A stretch of 64,000 nt of DNA from an uncultured Prevotellaceae bacterium. Its GTDB lineage: Bacteria > Bacteroidota > Bacteroidia > Bacteroidales > Bacteroidaceae. Made by a program: the position numbers and the translations under genes. Below the pieces are notes generated by a model. The model was not told the DNA's origin. It saw nothing but the letters and a program-made list of their open reading frames with translations, and did no database searches. The stretch lies in assembly GCA_946405805.1 (NCBI GenBank), contig CAMJIL010000004.1:1-64000 (forward strand), given 5' to 3'. Of this stretch, positions 1 to 8,265 are shown one piece after another. Every line of letters starts with the position of its first letter. The stretch's first letter is position 1.

Positions 1-362
1 AATTACTATTTATAAAAATGTTTAATAAATAAGGTTAAGATTTGGTTGTATTGGATTTTTTTATATTTTTTGCCGATTTCATCGAGATGTTTGACCCTAA
101 AAAGTGTTGAATGGATGTCATTATCCTTTAAAAACTATCTTTTCACTATCCCCAATATTCGTAGATGATGAAGATAAAGGGTGAACTTGAACGCGATGTA
201 AGTAGTAAGATGGCTGATGTAAGATGTTTACTTCTTAATTTATATTAAAAACGAACATATTCTTATGCGAAATGGATGAGAAGTCGCAAAAAAGCATTAA
301 CTTTGTGGACGGATTTTGCGGAACGTGTTTTGGTGGCATGTGATGCAACAGATGAAGAATAA
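1..362. other. Left edge, no clear gene
   Basis: This AT-rich stretch before mazG contains no long reading frame. A small plus-strand frame (ATG at 276, stop TAA at 360-362) encodes 28 residues, and its stop abuts the mazG ATG at 363. It could be a translationally coupled leader peptide or the tail of a decayed gene. No TAnnTTTG promoter element is evident in front of mazG. Confidence 0.4.
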
Positions 363-1682
363 ATGCATACAAAAGATGAAATCTTAGAGGCTTTCTCCCG
401 ACTTCTCGACATACAGGACGAGTTGCGCGAGAAATGTCCCTGGGACAATAAACAGACAAACGAATCGCTGCGACCTCATACCATTGAAGAAGTGTACGAG
501 CTCTGTGACGCCATCCTCTCTGATGATCCGAAAGAGATACAGAAGGAGATGGGTGATGTCATGGAGCATCTTGTATTCTATGCCATGATAGGCAGGGAAA
601 AGGGCCTTTTCGATATGGGTGACGTGTTGGAGAAAGAGGCAGACAAACTGGTGTTCAGACATCCGCACATCTATGGTGACAAGACAGCTGCAAACTCTGA
701 TGAGGTAAGCAAGATATGGGAGCAGGTAAAGCAGAAGGAGAAGGATGGTAACAAGACTGTTCTCTCTGGTGTTCCTAAGTCACTGCCATCGTTGATAAAG
801 GCCTATCGCATACAGGACAAGGCCAGGAATGTGGGCTTTGACTGGGAAGAGAAAGAAGATGTCTGGGAGAAGGTGTTTGAAGAGGTGGGAGAACTGAAAG
901 CAGAATTTGAAAAAGGAAATAAAGAAGCAGCCGAGAAGGAATTGGGCGATTTGCTCTTTGCCATCGTAAATGCTGCACGATTATATCATATAAACCCTGA
1001 TACGGCTTTGGAACATACGAATCGTAAGTTTATCACACGATTTGAGTATATAGAGAAAAAGGCAAAGTCGATGGGACGTAATATTAAAGATTTAACTCTT
1101 GAAGAAATGGACAGATTGTGGAATGAAGCAAAGACAGTACTGTTGTGTATTATGACAATCTTTGCTATTGTGGCATGTACTAATACTACAAAGCCAAACA
1201 TGGATATCGAGGACGAAATGGTCGGGGTTCCTGACAGCGCAATATATGGTACTGTTGGCGATGCTACCAGCATGCATGTGTTGACGATTGTTACTGATAA
1301 TGGTCACGAGATGGCAGTGGCAATGAATCAAGATTCTGTTTCTTCTGATATACAGGGAGGCCTGTATGCCGGCGACAATATCTGTGTGACAACAAAACCG
1401 GACCCTTCTGATCCGAAGAGGGGAATGAAGGTGGTAGCAAAGGCAGTGAATCTTACATCATTGTTGGGGCATTGGATTTCGCTGGACCGTAACTTCACAA
1501 TGAAGGAGAATGGTATAATAGAAGCCAAAAACAATATTGAGTCAAAGCCTTACACCTCATGGCAGATGAGAAACTGCCAACTAATACTCAATACTGATAC
1601 CTTTGATATCGTAGCCCTGACTCCGGATTCTCTAGTGTTGGAAGGAAACGATGGGGTGTATGGATATAAGAGGAAGAGGTAG
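363..1682 (+). CDS. mazG: MazG NTP pyrophosphohydrolase fused to a lipoprotein domain
   Basis: Residues 1-257 are a complete tandem MazG protein, which hydrolyses NTPs to NMP and pyrophosphate in the cytoplasm. Visible are CPWD near residue 25, EEVYEL near 43 and KEMGDVMEHLVF for the first metal site, and EEVGEL and KELGDLLF for the second. MazG proteins normally end just after the segment MDRLWNEAK (249-257). Here the frame runs on without a stop into TVLLCIMTIFAIVAC, which resembles a lipoprotein signal with lipobox Cys at 272, and then about 165 residues ending in a lipocalin-like region (LLGHWISLD). The simplest reading is a deletion that joined mazG to a downstream lipoprotein gene. A start at the internal ATG 1152 would leave too short a signal sequence. 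Confidence 0.9.
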   Translation: MHTKDEILEAFSRLLDIQDELREKCPWDNKQTNESLRPHTIEEVYELCDAILSDDPKEIQKEMGDVMEHLVFYAMIGREKGLFDMGDVLEKEADKLVFRHPHIYGDKTAANSDEVSKIWEQVKQKEKDGNKTVLSGVPKSLPSLIKAYRIQDKARNVGFDWEEKEDVWEKVFEEVGELKAEFEKGNKEAAEKELGDLLFAIVNAARLYHINPDTALEHTNRKFITRFEYIEKKAKSMGRNIKDLTLEEMDRLWNEAKTVLLCIMTIFAIVACTNTTKPNMDIEDEMVGVPDSAIYGTVGDATSMHVLTIVTDNGHEMAVAMNQDSVSSDIQGGLYAGDNICVTTKPDPSDPKRGMKVVAKAVNLTSLLGHWISLDRNFTMKENGIIEAKNNIESKPYTSWQMRNCQLILNTDTFDIVALTPDSLVLEGNDGVYGYKRKR

Positions 1683-1712
1683 GTAACGGTTATCGGTTAA
1701 AGGCTGAGACTT

Positions 1713-1815
1713 CGTACGAAAGACGATAGACGAAAGACGAAAAACGAAAGACGAAAGACGAAAAACCTGAAACTTGAAACCTGAAACCTGAAACCTGAAA
1801 CCTGAAACTTGAACC
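1713..1815. repeat. Heptamer arrays (GACGAAA and CCTGAAA types)
   Basis: Two adjoining tandem tracts with a 7-bp period follow the mazG fusion gene. About eight units of gacgaaa/aacgaaa run directly into about seven units of cctgaaa/cttgaaa. No stable hairpin is formed by these tracts alone. Confidence 0.9.
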
Positions 1816-1836
1816 CTAACAAAATACGGGAAATAA

Positions 1837-1871
1837 TTAAGGGCTGGCATTATAAAAATGTCAGCCCTTAA
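1837..1871. terminator. Intergenic hairpin, probably a terminator
   Basis: The arms TTAAGGGCTG (1837-1846) and CAGCCCTTAA (1862-1871) can form a 10-bp stem. It lies between convergent genes and could stop transcription from either side. The T tract is imperfect on both strands; on the minus strand it is followed by TTAATTATTT. Confidence 0.6.
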
Positions 1872-1937
1872 AGAAAAATTGACTGTCTCACGACAATCAA
1901 CCTTCATTAACCTTAATAATCTAATACCATGAAAAAC
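1837..1937 (-). ncRNA. Candidate small RNA, about 100 nt
   Basis: A good minus-strand promoter (1944-1975) points into this region, but no convincing minus-strand gene follows. The predicted RNA starts near 1937. It contains a 7-bp stem GAUUGUC/GACAGUC that needs a G-U pair and is therefore complete only in the minus-strand RNA. It ends in the hairpin at 1837-1871. An overlapping minus-strand frame (1632-1946) is mostly encoded by heptamer repeats and is not credible. The alternative is a leader for a lost gene. Confidence 0.35.
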
Positions 1938-1943
1938 ACAGTG

Positions 1944-1975
1944 CAAAGGTATGGATTATTTTTTATATCTGCAAA
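1944..1975 (-). promoter_or_regulatory. Bacteroidetes-type promoter for the candidate sRNA
   Basis: On the minus strand, TTTG (complement of 1972-1975) is followed after 20 bases by TACCTTTG (complement of 1944-1951). This is an exact match to the -33/-7 pattern of the Bacteroidetes primary sigma factor. Confidence 0.6.
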
Positions 1976-1990
1976 TTTTTTGTGTTCAGA

Positions 1991-2470
1991 CTAAAAAACT
2001 TTTGTATTTTTTAACAAAACGGGGTCTTCTTTTTTGTCAGATGGCGCAAATGGTTCTCTTAAAGTGACCTGTGTTAACAGTGGAGAGACGGAAGTAATGG
2101 TTGCTTCTGCAAAACGGAAGGCTCCATCCGAGAAATCACGGGTGTTCTCAAGCTGCCAGATTAGTTTTCCAGATGTTGCATCACTCTTTATTATATTAAA
2201 TAGGTATGCGCGCGTATCTGGTTCTGGAAGGGGTAGGGTGATTAGCAATACCACCTTACTGTCAGCAATCTTCGCAAGTTCGTATTTTGCATTGCCTTTA
2301 TTGAAGAGTATGAGGCTGTCACTATTCTGTGTCACTTCTGTGGCATCACCAATATTCTTTGGTATTATGGTGTCGGGAATGGTCTCATATATCTCTGTAA
2401 GAGTTTGGGACATCGCTGGCAATGTGAAAAGGTAACTATATAGTATTGTTGCAAAAAATAGTTTTTTCAT
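1991..2470 (-). CDS. Small secreted protein of unknown function
   Basis: This 159-aa protein starts with a signal peptide (KKLFFATILYSYLFTLPAMS, cleavage likely after residue 21). A segment follows that reads LTEIYETIPDTIIP, a pattern I associate with small periplasmic Bacteroidales proteins of unknown role. I do not recognise the family with confidence. The start lies 6 bases after the stop of the TPR gene, so it is probably the last gene of the five-gene minus-strand operon 5554-1991. Confidence 0.75.
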   Translation of the reverse strand: MKKLFFATILYSYLFTLPAMSQTLTEIYETIPDTIIPKNIGDATEVTQNSDSLILFNKGNAKYELAKIADSKVVLLITLPLPEPDTRAYLFNIIKSDATSGKLIWQLENTRDFSDGAFRFAEATITSVSPLLTQVTLREPFAPSDKKEDPVLLKNTKVF

Positions 2471-2476
2471 AGTGCG

Positions 2477-4075
2477 CTATTTCTTTTTGTTGTTCTTTTT
2501 CTTGTTGCTCTGTTTCATGAGGCTATAGGCAGAGTATAGTCCTAATTCTCCTGCTTTCGATAAGTCGGCCTGTGACTTTTCTATCTCGTTGGAATGCAGA
2601 TATGCCAAACCTCTGTTGTAATAAGCATGTGAGAAATAAGGATCTATCTCGATGGCCTTTGTGAGGTTCTCTATTGCTTCTGCATAGACGCTGTCACGTG
2701 CCTGATGGGTTCCCAGATTATAAAAATCCTGTGCTGTCTTTGGCACCTTTACCTCTACGTATTCAGTCTTCTCGACCAGGCTGTCACGCTGCATCACGAT
2801 ATATGGCTGGTAATGCTCCGTAATCTGTCTGTTCTGTATCTTTCCGCGATATTCGCTCTTGTATTCCGGCTCTTGTGAAGCATCATCCTCTACTACTATC
2901 TGGTCATACTTCTCAAGGTCTATATCAGACAGTTTTCGCATCTGCTGCAGTTTTGCCGATGACCACCTGTTCTGCACTCCGAGGTGTTTGTCCATCTGGG
3001 CTTTCAGGATGCGGTATTCGTCCTTTTCGGCATTTGCTGTCTGTCCTAAGCGGCGATAGCACTCTGCACGGAATTTAAGACCTGTCCAAAAGTTGGGGAA
3101 TTTCTTTATTACGATGGAGTAATCGCGGATGGCGCTTCTAAGGTCGCCAGTCCTGTCTTCCAATATAGCCCTGTTGAATAAAGCCATAATGTTACCCGGC
3201 TCCAGGCTTAGGACATAGTTGAAGTCCTCGATGGCTCTGTTGTCATCACCCACCTGTTGTCTCAACAGACCTCTGTTATAGTGTGCCAGGAAATTGTTGG
3301 GGTCTAATTCCAATGCCGTATCATAGTCGCTCATAGCTCCACGCAGATTATTGTTTCTAAGTCTTACGTGGGCTCTGTTAACGTAACATCTTACGTCCTT
3401 GGGAGTGTAATGCAAAGCTTTGGTATAGTATTCGTCTGCTTCCTTCCACATGCTTTTGGTAAAAGCAAACATCGCCTTTACTCTCCATGCGTTGGGATTG
3501 TGTTCGTCAATCTCCAAACCCTTGTCAATCCATTTCTCAGCCTCTATGGTATCACCCTTATTCATCAGCGCCTCTGCCCTCATAAGGTATGCGCTGGAAT
3601 TCTTCTGCCATTTCTGTATGAGTGTGTCCAGCTGCAACAGACAGGCGTCATAATCCTTGTTTTCAAGATAGCAGGCAGCACGATTGTACCAGTAATTCTG
3701 GTTGGCTGGCTCCTGAGAGATGGCTTTTGAATAGTCGGCTATAGCCCCAATGAAATTATCCTGCTTGATGCGAGTGATGCCACGAAGGTCGTACAGCTCT
3801 GTGACATACGGATTCAGCCTCAATGCTTCTGTAGCATCGCTTTCTGCTCCCTGCCAGTCATCAAGGTAGTATTTTGCTATGGCACGCAACTGCCAAGGTT
3901 CCCACAGATATGGCTTGGCTGCTATAGCCTGATTGAAGTATTGTATGGAGAGGACATAATCCTCATAGTGTAATGCTATGCGTCCGCTGAGAATTAACTT
4001 GTCAACGTTATATTGCCCATATACGGATGATATGGGGAATATGCAGAATATGACATACAGTAAACGCTTAAGCAT
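2477..4075 (-). CDS. Secreted tetratricopeptide-repeat protein
   Basis: This 532-aa protein has an N-terminal signal peptide (about residues 1-20) and roughly ten TPR units between residues 25 and 370. These show the usual pattern of A-x-x-D-Y-x-x-A-I and N-R-A/G. An acidic linker follows, then another TPR pair near 450-515 and a lysine/asparagine-rich tail (KKKNNKKK). TPR arrays are protein-protein interaction scaffolds, so a periplasmic assembly role is plausible but unproven. It follows def by 7 bases and precedes the small secreted protein by 6, which suggests co-transcription. Confidence 0.85.
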   Translation of the reverse strand: MLKRLLYVIFCIFPISSVYGQYNVDKLILSGRIALHYEDYVLSIQYFNQAIAAKPYLWEPWQLRAIAKYYLDDWQGAESDATEALRLNPYVTELYDLRGITRIKQDNFIGAIADYSKAISQEPANQNYWYNRAACYLENKDYDACLLQLDTLIQKWQKNSSAYLMRAEALMNKGDTIEAEKWIDKGLEIDEHNPNAWRVKAMFAFTKSMWKEADEYYTKALHYTPKDVRCYVNRAHVRLRNNNLRGAMSDYDTALELDPNNFLAHYNRGLLRQQVGDDNRAIEDFNYVLSLEPGNIMALFNRAILEDRTGDLRSAIRDYSIVIKKFPNFWTGLKFRAECYRRLGQTANAEKDEYRILKAQMDKHLGVQNRWSSAKLQQMRKLSDIDLEKYDQIVVEDDASQEPEYKSEYRGKIQNRQITEHYQPYIVMQRDSLVEKTEYVEVKVPKTAQDFYNLGTHQARDSVYAEAIENLTKAIEIDPYFSHAYYNRGLAYLHSNEIEKSQADLSKAGELGLYSAYSLMKQSNKKKNNKKK

Positions 4076-4082
4076 CTTTTTC

Positions 4083-4640
4083 TTATTTGGCTACCTTCAC
4101 CCTGTAGCCAGTTCTGAAACGTCCTTGCAACAATGCCTTCAACTTCGATTTTATCAACTGCTTTCTTAATGGTGAGATGCGATCTATGAACATCTTTCCG
4201 TCAAGATGGTCAAATTCGTGTTGCATAACACGTGCGAGGTATCCATCCACCCATTCGTCGTGCTCCTCAAAATTCTCATCCTGATAGGTTACATGTATTC
4301 TTGTCGGGCGAACCACATTCTCGTGGATTGCGGGTAATGACAGACATCCCTCTGAAGAACTTTCGGTTTTCGTATCGTCATAATCCACGATGTGTGCATT
4401 GATGAATACTTTTTTGAATCCGGTATATTCCGGAAAGTCTTCCTTCAGCGGGTCAAGGTCTATTACTACCAATCGTATCGGCAGTCCTATCTGTGGGGCA
4501 GCAAGTCCGATTCCCTCGCTCTCTGCAAGGGTTTCCCACATGTTGACAATAAGTGTTTTGAGGTCTGGGTAGTTAGCATCAATGTCCTGAGCAACCTTTC
4601 TCAGGACGGGCTGACCATATGTATAGATGGGTAAAATCAT
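4083..4640 (-). CDS. def: Peptide deformylase
   Basis: The enzyme removes the formyl group from the N-terminal methionine of new proteins. All three motifs are present in 185 aa: [10 protein letters not shown] (43-52), EGCLSLP (97-103, metal ligand Cys99) and HEFDH (141-145, metal ligands His141 and His145, catalytic Glu142). The length is usual for the family. The start ATG overlaps the ruvX stop by 4 bases, which indicates translational coupling. Confidence 0.97.
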   Translation of the reverse strand: MILPIYTYGQPVLRKVAQDIDANYPDLKTLIVNMWETLAESEGIGLAAPQIGLPIRLVVIDLDPLKEDFPEYTGFKKVFINAHIVDYDDTKTESSSEGCLSLPAIHENVVRPTRIHVTYQDENFEEHDEWVDGYLARVMQHEFDHLDGKMFIDRISPLRKQLIKSKLKALLQGRFRTGYRVKVAK

Positions 4641-5047
4641 CTGTGGCTTAAGTAATCTTGTAATATTATTGTTGCAGAAACTTTGTCAACGAGAGCCTTG
4701 TCCTGTCTGGCTTTTTTGTGTAGTCCTGCATCAAGCATCGTCCTGTGTGCCAGTACTGAGGTAAATCGCTCATCATATCCCTCGATGGGTATCTCTGGGT
4801 GAGCTTTTCTCCAACGGTTTTCAAATTCCTTTACTCGTGCCATATTCTCTGATGGCATTCCGTTGGATTGCTTCGGCTCTCCGATGATGATGCGTTCTAC
4901 AGACTCTCGTTGTATATATTTCTCGAGATAATCGAACAGCGTATGGGTATCTACAGTATCAAGCGCACCGGGCACTATCTGTAATTCATCTGTTACAGCA
5001 AGCCCGGTGCGCTTCTTTCCGTAGTCTATAGCAAGTATCCTAGACAT
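4637..5047 (-). CDS. ruvX: Holliday-junction resolvase-like RNase H-fold nuclease (YqgF/RuvX)
   Basis: This 136-aa protein has the YqgF signature at its start ([15 protein letters not shown], with catalytic Asp8), a central [11 protein letters not shown] and a C-terminal segment ending [13 protein letters not shown]. The family is linked to pre-16S rRNA 5' maturation and was earlier proposed as a Holliday-junction resolvase. It begins one base after the SPOR gene ends and overlaps def by 4 bases. Confidence 0.95.
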   Translation of the reverse strand: MSRILAIDYGKKRTGLAVTDELQIVPGALDTVDTHTLFDYLEKYIQRESVERIIIGEPKQSNGMPSENMARVKEFENRWRKAHPEIPIEGYDERFTSVLAHRTMLDAGLHKKARQDKALVDKVSATIILQDYLSHR

Positions 5048-5554
5048 TTACTTCATCAGAAGCCATGCGTCTGGATATGTAGCCTTCAGTGATTCCTTTG
5101 TGCTTACAGCGCTGCTTCTGTCATCGTGTGTAGTAGCGATTACACGATACATATTGCGTTCGCTGTTGAATGCTATCTGTGCATCATAACCGGCATTCTT
5201 CAGAGTGTTCTGCAGACCGTCAGCATTTGCACGTACACCGAAAGAACCTACTACAACAGAGTAAGCCTTCAAGCCAGAACCGCTTACAACGTTAACATTC
5301 TCTCTGCGTACAGGAGTGTTGTCAACAACAGTTGTTGTCTGCTGAACTGGCTGCTGTACCATTGGGGTAACAGGTGCCTGCTGCTGTACAGGAGCCTGAT
5401 ATTCCTGCTGCTGCTGTACTGGCTGTGCGTATTGCTGCTCCTGTGCCTTAGCCTTTTCGTAAGCCTTGCGATAAGCACTTTCTTTTGAAGAACTACAAGC
5501 TGTGAATGCAATTGCTGTGCAAACTAATGCACTGAAATAAAAAATCTTTTTCAT
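5048..5554 (-). CDS. SPOR-domain lipoprotein
   Basis: This 168-aa protein begins with a lipoprotein signal (lipobox FTAC, Cys20). A low-complexity glutamine-rich linker (about 38-75) follows, then a C-terminal SPOR domain (about 97-168, starting KAYSVVVGSFG). SPOR domains bind denuded septal peptidoglycan, so the protein probably acts at the cell wall or division site. It is the first gene of the minus-strand operon that continues into ruvX and def. A CAAAGGTA motif at 5603-5610 (TACCTTTG on the minus strand) is its likely -7 box. Confidence 0.9.
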   Translation of the reverse strand: MKKIFYFSALVCTAIAFTACSSSKESAYRKAYEKAKAQEQQYAQPVQQQQEYQAPVQQQAPVTPMVQQPVQQTTTVVDNTPVRRENVNVVSGSGLKAYSVVVGSFGVRANADGLQNTLKNAGYDAQIAFNSERNMYRVIATTHDDRSSAVSTKESLKATYPDAWLLMK

Positions 5555-5631
5555 TTTCGCGTTATTATTTTAAATAAGTGATATAATTCTGTTAATTCGT
5601 TGCAAAGGTACGAAAAAAAATGTAAAAAAAA

Positions 5632-5662
5632 TTTGTTTTGATATATTTTTTTGTTACTTTTG
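5632..5662 (+). promoter_or_regulatory. Promoter of the ytxH-holin-rnpB unit
   Basis: TTTG (5632-5635), a 19-base spacer, then TACTTTTG (5655-5662) is an exact match to the Bacteroidetes -33/-7 consensus. It lies about 64 bases before the YtxH start. It sits back to back with a minus-strand TACCTTTG box at 5603-5610 for the SPOR operon. Confidence 0.8.
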
Positions 5663-5726
5663 CATTTGAAAACGTATTTATTATATTTATTAACCAATTT
5701 ATTAACAACAAATCAAATTTTTAACT

Positions 5727-5987
5727 ATGAAGACATTAGGTTACATCGCAGCTGTTATCGGCGGAGCCGTTGCAGGTGCAACAGCAGCTCTCTTGCTTGC
5801 TCCAGAAAAGGGTGAAGACACACGTGCAAAACTTCAGGACTATGCTAAGGAGTGCTATGACAAGATTGACATCAAGAAGACTGCTGAAGACATTCAGAAA
5901 AAGGTAAAGGACTTCTGTGAGAAATATAATATCAATCTTTCTAAGAATCAGGTAGAAGAACTGGCTGAAGACGTTGTTGAGGCATGA
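5727..5987 (+). CDS. YtxH-domain protein
   Basis: This 86-aa protein has a glycine/alanine-rich hydrophobic N-terminus (LGYIAAVIGGAVAGATAALL) followed by APEKGEDTR, the typical start of a YtxH domain. An amphipathic helical remainder rich in Lys and Glu completes it. YtxH proteins are small membrane-anchored proteins of unclear, often stress-related, function. The gene overlaps the next one by 4 bases. Confidence 0.9.
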   Translation: MKTLGYIAAVIGGAVAGATAALLLAPEKGEDTRAKLQDYAKECYDKIDIKKTAEDIQKKVKDFCEKYNINLSKNQVEELAEDVVEA

Positions 5988-6553
5988 TTTCCAGTGAAGC
6001 AAATGTCAAGAAGATAGTCGCCCTGATTGAGGATTCCAAAGGATGGGTGGAGCTGAAGTCTGAAAAGACACGGCTTGACGTGACGCATAAATTAGTTTCT
6101 ATAATAGGAATGTTATTCTTTATTATAGTGTTACTGCTGATTTTAATGCTCATTCTTGCTTGCCTTTCTTTCGCTGCCGCCTATTCTCTTGAGAGCACTA
6201 TGGGGTCAAAGTCTGCTGCCTTCCTGTGTGTCAGCCTGTTCTATGTGGTGTTGCTAATAATTGCTTATGCCACACGTAGTAAATGGCTCTTCGCACCGTT
6301 AGGACGGCTGTTCTCTGACCTCGCTCCTGAAGAACTCAAGAAGAAGAGTGACTCTATGCAGACAGATATTACAGCAAAAGAGTCGTCACTCAAAAAGAAT
6401 TGGAATTCTCTTGTCAATGAAGAAGAACCTGTCATTCTCTCACCGACAAAGCGTGTGATGAATTGGATTTCGGACTCTTCAAACGTCATTGACGGAGCAC
6501 TTCTTGGCTGGAAGCTATATAGAATATTCGGAAAAAAGAAAAAGTTCTTTTAA
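5984..6553 (+). CDS. Phage-holin-superfamily membrane protein
   Basis: This 189-aa protein has two long hydrophobic segments (about 42-70 and 80-100) framed by charged helices. That is the layout of the holin-like 'phage holin 3_6' family of cellular proteins, usually found next to YtxH proteins in Bacteroidetes. Nothing suggests a prophage. The role is unknown, probably in the envelope. RNase P RNA begins 9 bases after the stop. Confidence 0.8.
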   Translation: MISSEANVKKIVALIEDSKGWVELKSEKTRLDVTHKLVSIIGMLFFIIVLLLILMLILACLSFAAAYSLESTMGSKSAAFLCVSLFYVVLLIIAYATRSKWLFAPLGRLFSDLAPEELKKKSDSMQTDITAKESSLKKNWNSLVNEEEPVILSPTKRVMNWISDSSNVIDGALLGWKLYRIFGKKKKFF

Positions 6554-6562
6554 AAAAAGATA

Positions 6563-6945
6563 AAATCAGTATCTTGGCCTTATCGCTGGCATTTATGTGT
6601 CAGAGGAAAGTCCGGGCAGCGCAGAGCACTCCACTTGCGAAAATACAAGCTATTGGTGACAGTAGGTGTTAACAGAAGAAAATAACCGCCGGCGCATAAT
6701 TCTTGCTGAGTCAAACGAGGTCGGATAATGTGCGCAGGTAAGGGTGAGAAGGTGGTGTAAGAGACCACCAGGTAGTTGGTGACAACTATGCTGTGTTTTC
6801 TGGAGGCTGCAAGTTCATGTATACCATCGTCATGATAGGGCTGCTCGCCCGAATTCTTAGGAATACGGTGGAGGGTAGAACGCTTAGATAAATGATAGGG
6901 CACTGGTTCGCCAGTACAGAACCCGGCTTATAGAGATACTGATTT
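6563..6945 (+). ncRNA. rnpB: RNase P RNA
   Basis: This is the catalytic RNA that trims tRNA 5' leaders. The diagnostic segments are present: GAGGAAAGTCCGGGC (6602-6616) near the 5' end and ACAGAACCCGGCTTATAG (6916-6933) near the 3' end. The outermost helix pairs AAATCAGTATC (6563-6573) with GATACTGATTT (6935-6945), and the TTCTTTT that follows suggests it doubles as the terminator. No separate promoter is visible in the preceding gene, so it may be processed from the ytxH-holin transcript. Confidence 0.95.
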
Positions 6946-6969
6946 CTTTTTTCTGAATCCAATAATCAA

Positions 6970-7017
6970 TAACCTTTAACCGTTAAACTTTAACCTTTAA
7001 CCGTTAAACTATAAACT
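6970..7017. repeat. Heptamer array (GTTAAAC/CTTTAAC type)
   Basis: About seven 7-bp units (cctttaa, ccgttaa, actttaa) directly follow rnpB and run to within a few bases of the open frame of the yihY-like gene. The units put stop codons in every frame. They seem to occupy the place where the gene's start codon should be. Confidence 0.85.
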
Positions 7018-8183
7018 TTCTAAACACCATATACACCTTCATTCGCGCTTTTATCATTGATATAGACCAAAAGCGTGTCATTGCAACGGCGAGTAATCTT
7101 ACATACTCCTCGCTGCTTGCCTTCGTACCTATTCTCGCAGTATTCTTTGCTGTTGCGAGAGGATTCGGATATTCTGTATATATCGAAGACTGGTTTCGTG
7201 ACCTCTTGTCGTCACAGCCTGATGCAGCAGAGACGATAATAGGATTCGTAAACTCATATCTCGTACATACCAAGAAAGGAATATTCCTCGGCATCGGACT
7301 TATCTTTATGTTGTGGACAACGCTGATGCTGATTTCAAATATCGAGAGTGCCTTCAATGACATCTGGCATGTGAAGCACCCCAGAAGCATTTTCCGCACC
7401 ATTACGGATTATGTCTCGCTATTCTTCCTGTTGCCTATCTTCCTTGTTGTCAGCTCGGGTCTGTCAATATGGATTGCAGCGTTGCAGGACCAACTCAGTG
7501 ATGTCATCGTCCTGGGACCTATAATGACAATCGTTATTGAGCTGTCACCTTATCTTCTTCTGTCAGCAGGCTTCGTCTGCCTGTATGTATTCATGCCTAA
7601 TACAAAGGTGAAATTCAGTTCTGCCCTGTGGCCTGGAATCTTGGCTGGTGTGTGTCTGCAGGTCTTTCAGATGGTGTATATAAATTCGCAGATATGGATA
7701 TCTAATTATAATGCTATCTATGGCTCCTTCGCCATGATACCATTCTTCCTGTTGTGGCTGCAGACATCATGGATAATATGTCTCATGGGTGCTGAGTTGA
7801 CCTATTGTAAGCAGAATTCAGAAGACTTCTTCTCCAGCGAGCCTACTCTCACATCTGGCTATTCCTTTAATTCACGTCTTGAGCAGTCGTGGATTATTAT
7901 GGAACATGTAGCGCAGCGTTTCATGGATGGAGAAGAAGAATATACAGCAGAAGAGATAAAGGAAATGCTGAATGCTGAGGCTGCTTCTCGTGGCAGCGAT
8001 AAGAAGATTCCTATGAGGGTAGTGGAGAATCTGCTCTCCGACCTGCAGGATATACATTTCCTCGCAGAATTAGTGCATGATGAAAAAGGTGATACCGCCC
8101 GTTATCTGCCTAACGAAGCATTAAAAAATCTCACAAAAGAAGAATTGTATAACAGGCTTTCCAACCTCGGGGTGAAAATATAA
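7008..8183 (+). CDS. YihY/BrkB-family membrane protein lacking a visible start codon
   Basis: The open frame begins after a TAA at 7005. From 7023 it encodes family-like sequence (IYTFIRAFIID, then NLTYSSLLAFVPILAVFF), followed by the six-helix YihY/BrkB core (VGIGLIFM-like, SNIESAFNDIW, ISNYNAIYGSFAMIPFFLLWLQTSW) and a C-terminal soluble region. There is no ATG, GTG or TTG upstream of the TTG at 7206, which falls about 60 residues inside conserved sequence. Family members usually begin 30-50 residues further upstream. The 5' end therefore seems to have been lost or replaced by the adjacent heptamer array, and the gene may be broken or may use a non-standard start. Confidence 0.75.
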   Translation, partial: TINFLNTIYTFIRAFIIDIDQKRVIATASNLTYSSLLAFVPILAVFFAVARGFGYSVYIEDWFRDLLSSQPDAAETIIGFVNSYLVHTKKGIFLGIGLIFMLWTTLMLISNIESAFNDIWHVKHPRSIFRTITDYVSLFFLLPIFLVVSSGLSIWIAALQDQLSDVIVLGPIMTIVIELSPYLLLSAGFVCLYVFMPNTKVKFSSALWPGILAGVCLQVFQMVYINSQIWISNYNAIYGSFAMIPFFLLWLQTSWIICLMGAELTYCKQNSEDFFSSEPTLTSGYSFNSRLEQSWIIMEHVAQRFMDGEEEYTAEEIKEMLNAEAASRGSDKKIPMRVVENLLSDLQDIHFLAELVHDEKGDTARYLPNEALKNLTKEELYNRLSNLGVKI

Positions 8184-8265
8184 CGGTTAACGTTTAACGG
8201 TTAACGTTTAACGGTTAAAGAAAAACTTTAAACTCTAAACTCTAAACTTTAAACTTTAAACTTTA
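8182..8265. repeat. Heptamer array between convergent yihY and recR
   Basis: About eleven 7-bp units change gradually from acggtta/acgttta to actctaa and actttaa. The yihY stop TAA and the recR stop (TTACAA on this strand) both lie at or inside the array edges. No other terminator is present between these two convergent genes. Confidence 0.9.

Noticed and set aside
1632..1946. A 104-aa minus-strand frame
   Set aside because: Its central part is a translation of heptamer repeats (repeating VSGFRFQ-like and FRLSSFV-like peptides), and there is no family similarity. It also overlaps the hairpin and promoter region.
1900..1950. Plus-strand gene start after the leader-like 'aaccttaataatctaatacc' and ATG at 1929
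   Set aside because: The frame from this ATG is very short and ends before the minus-strand gene region. The leader-like look is probably chance or a remnant.
5984..6553. Prophage holin
   Set aside because: The protein belongs to a cellular holin-like family next to YtxH and rnpB. No phage genes, integrase or attachment sites are visible.
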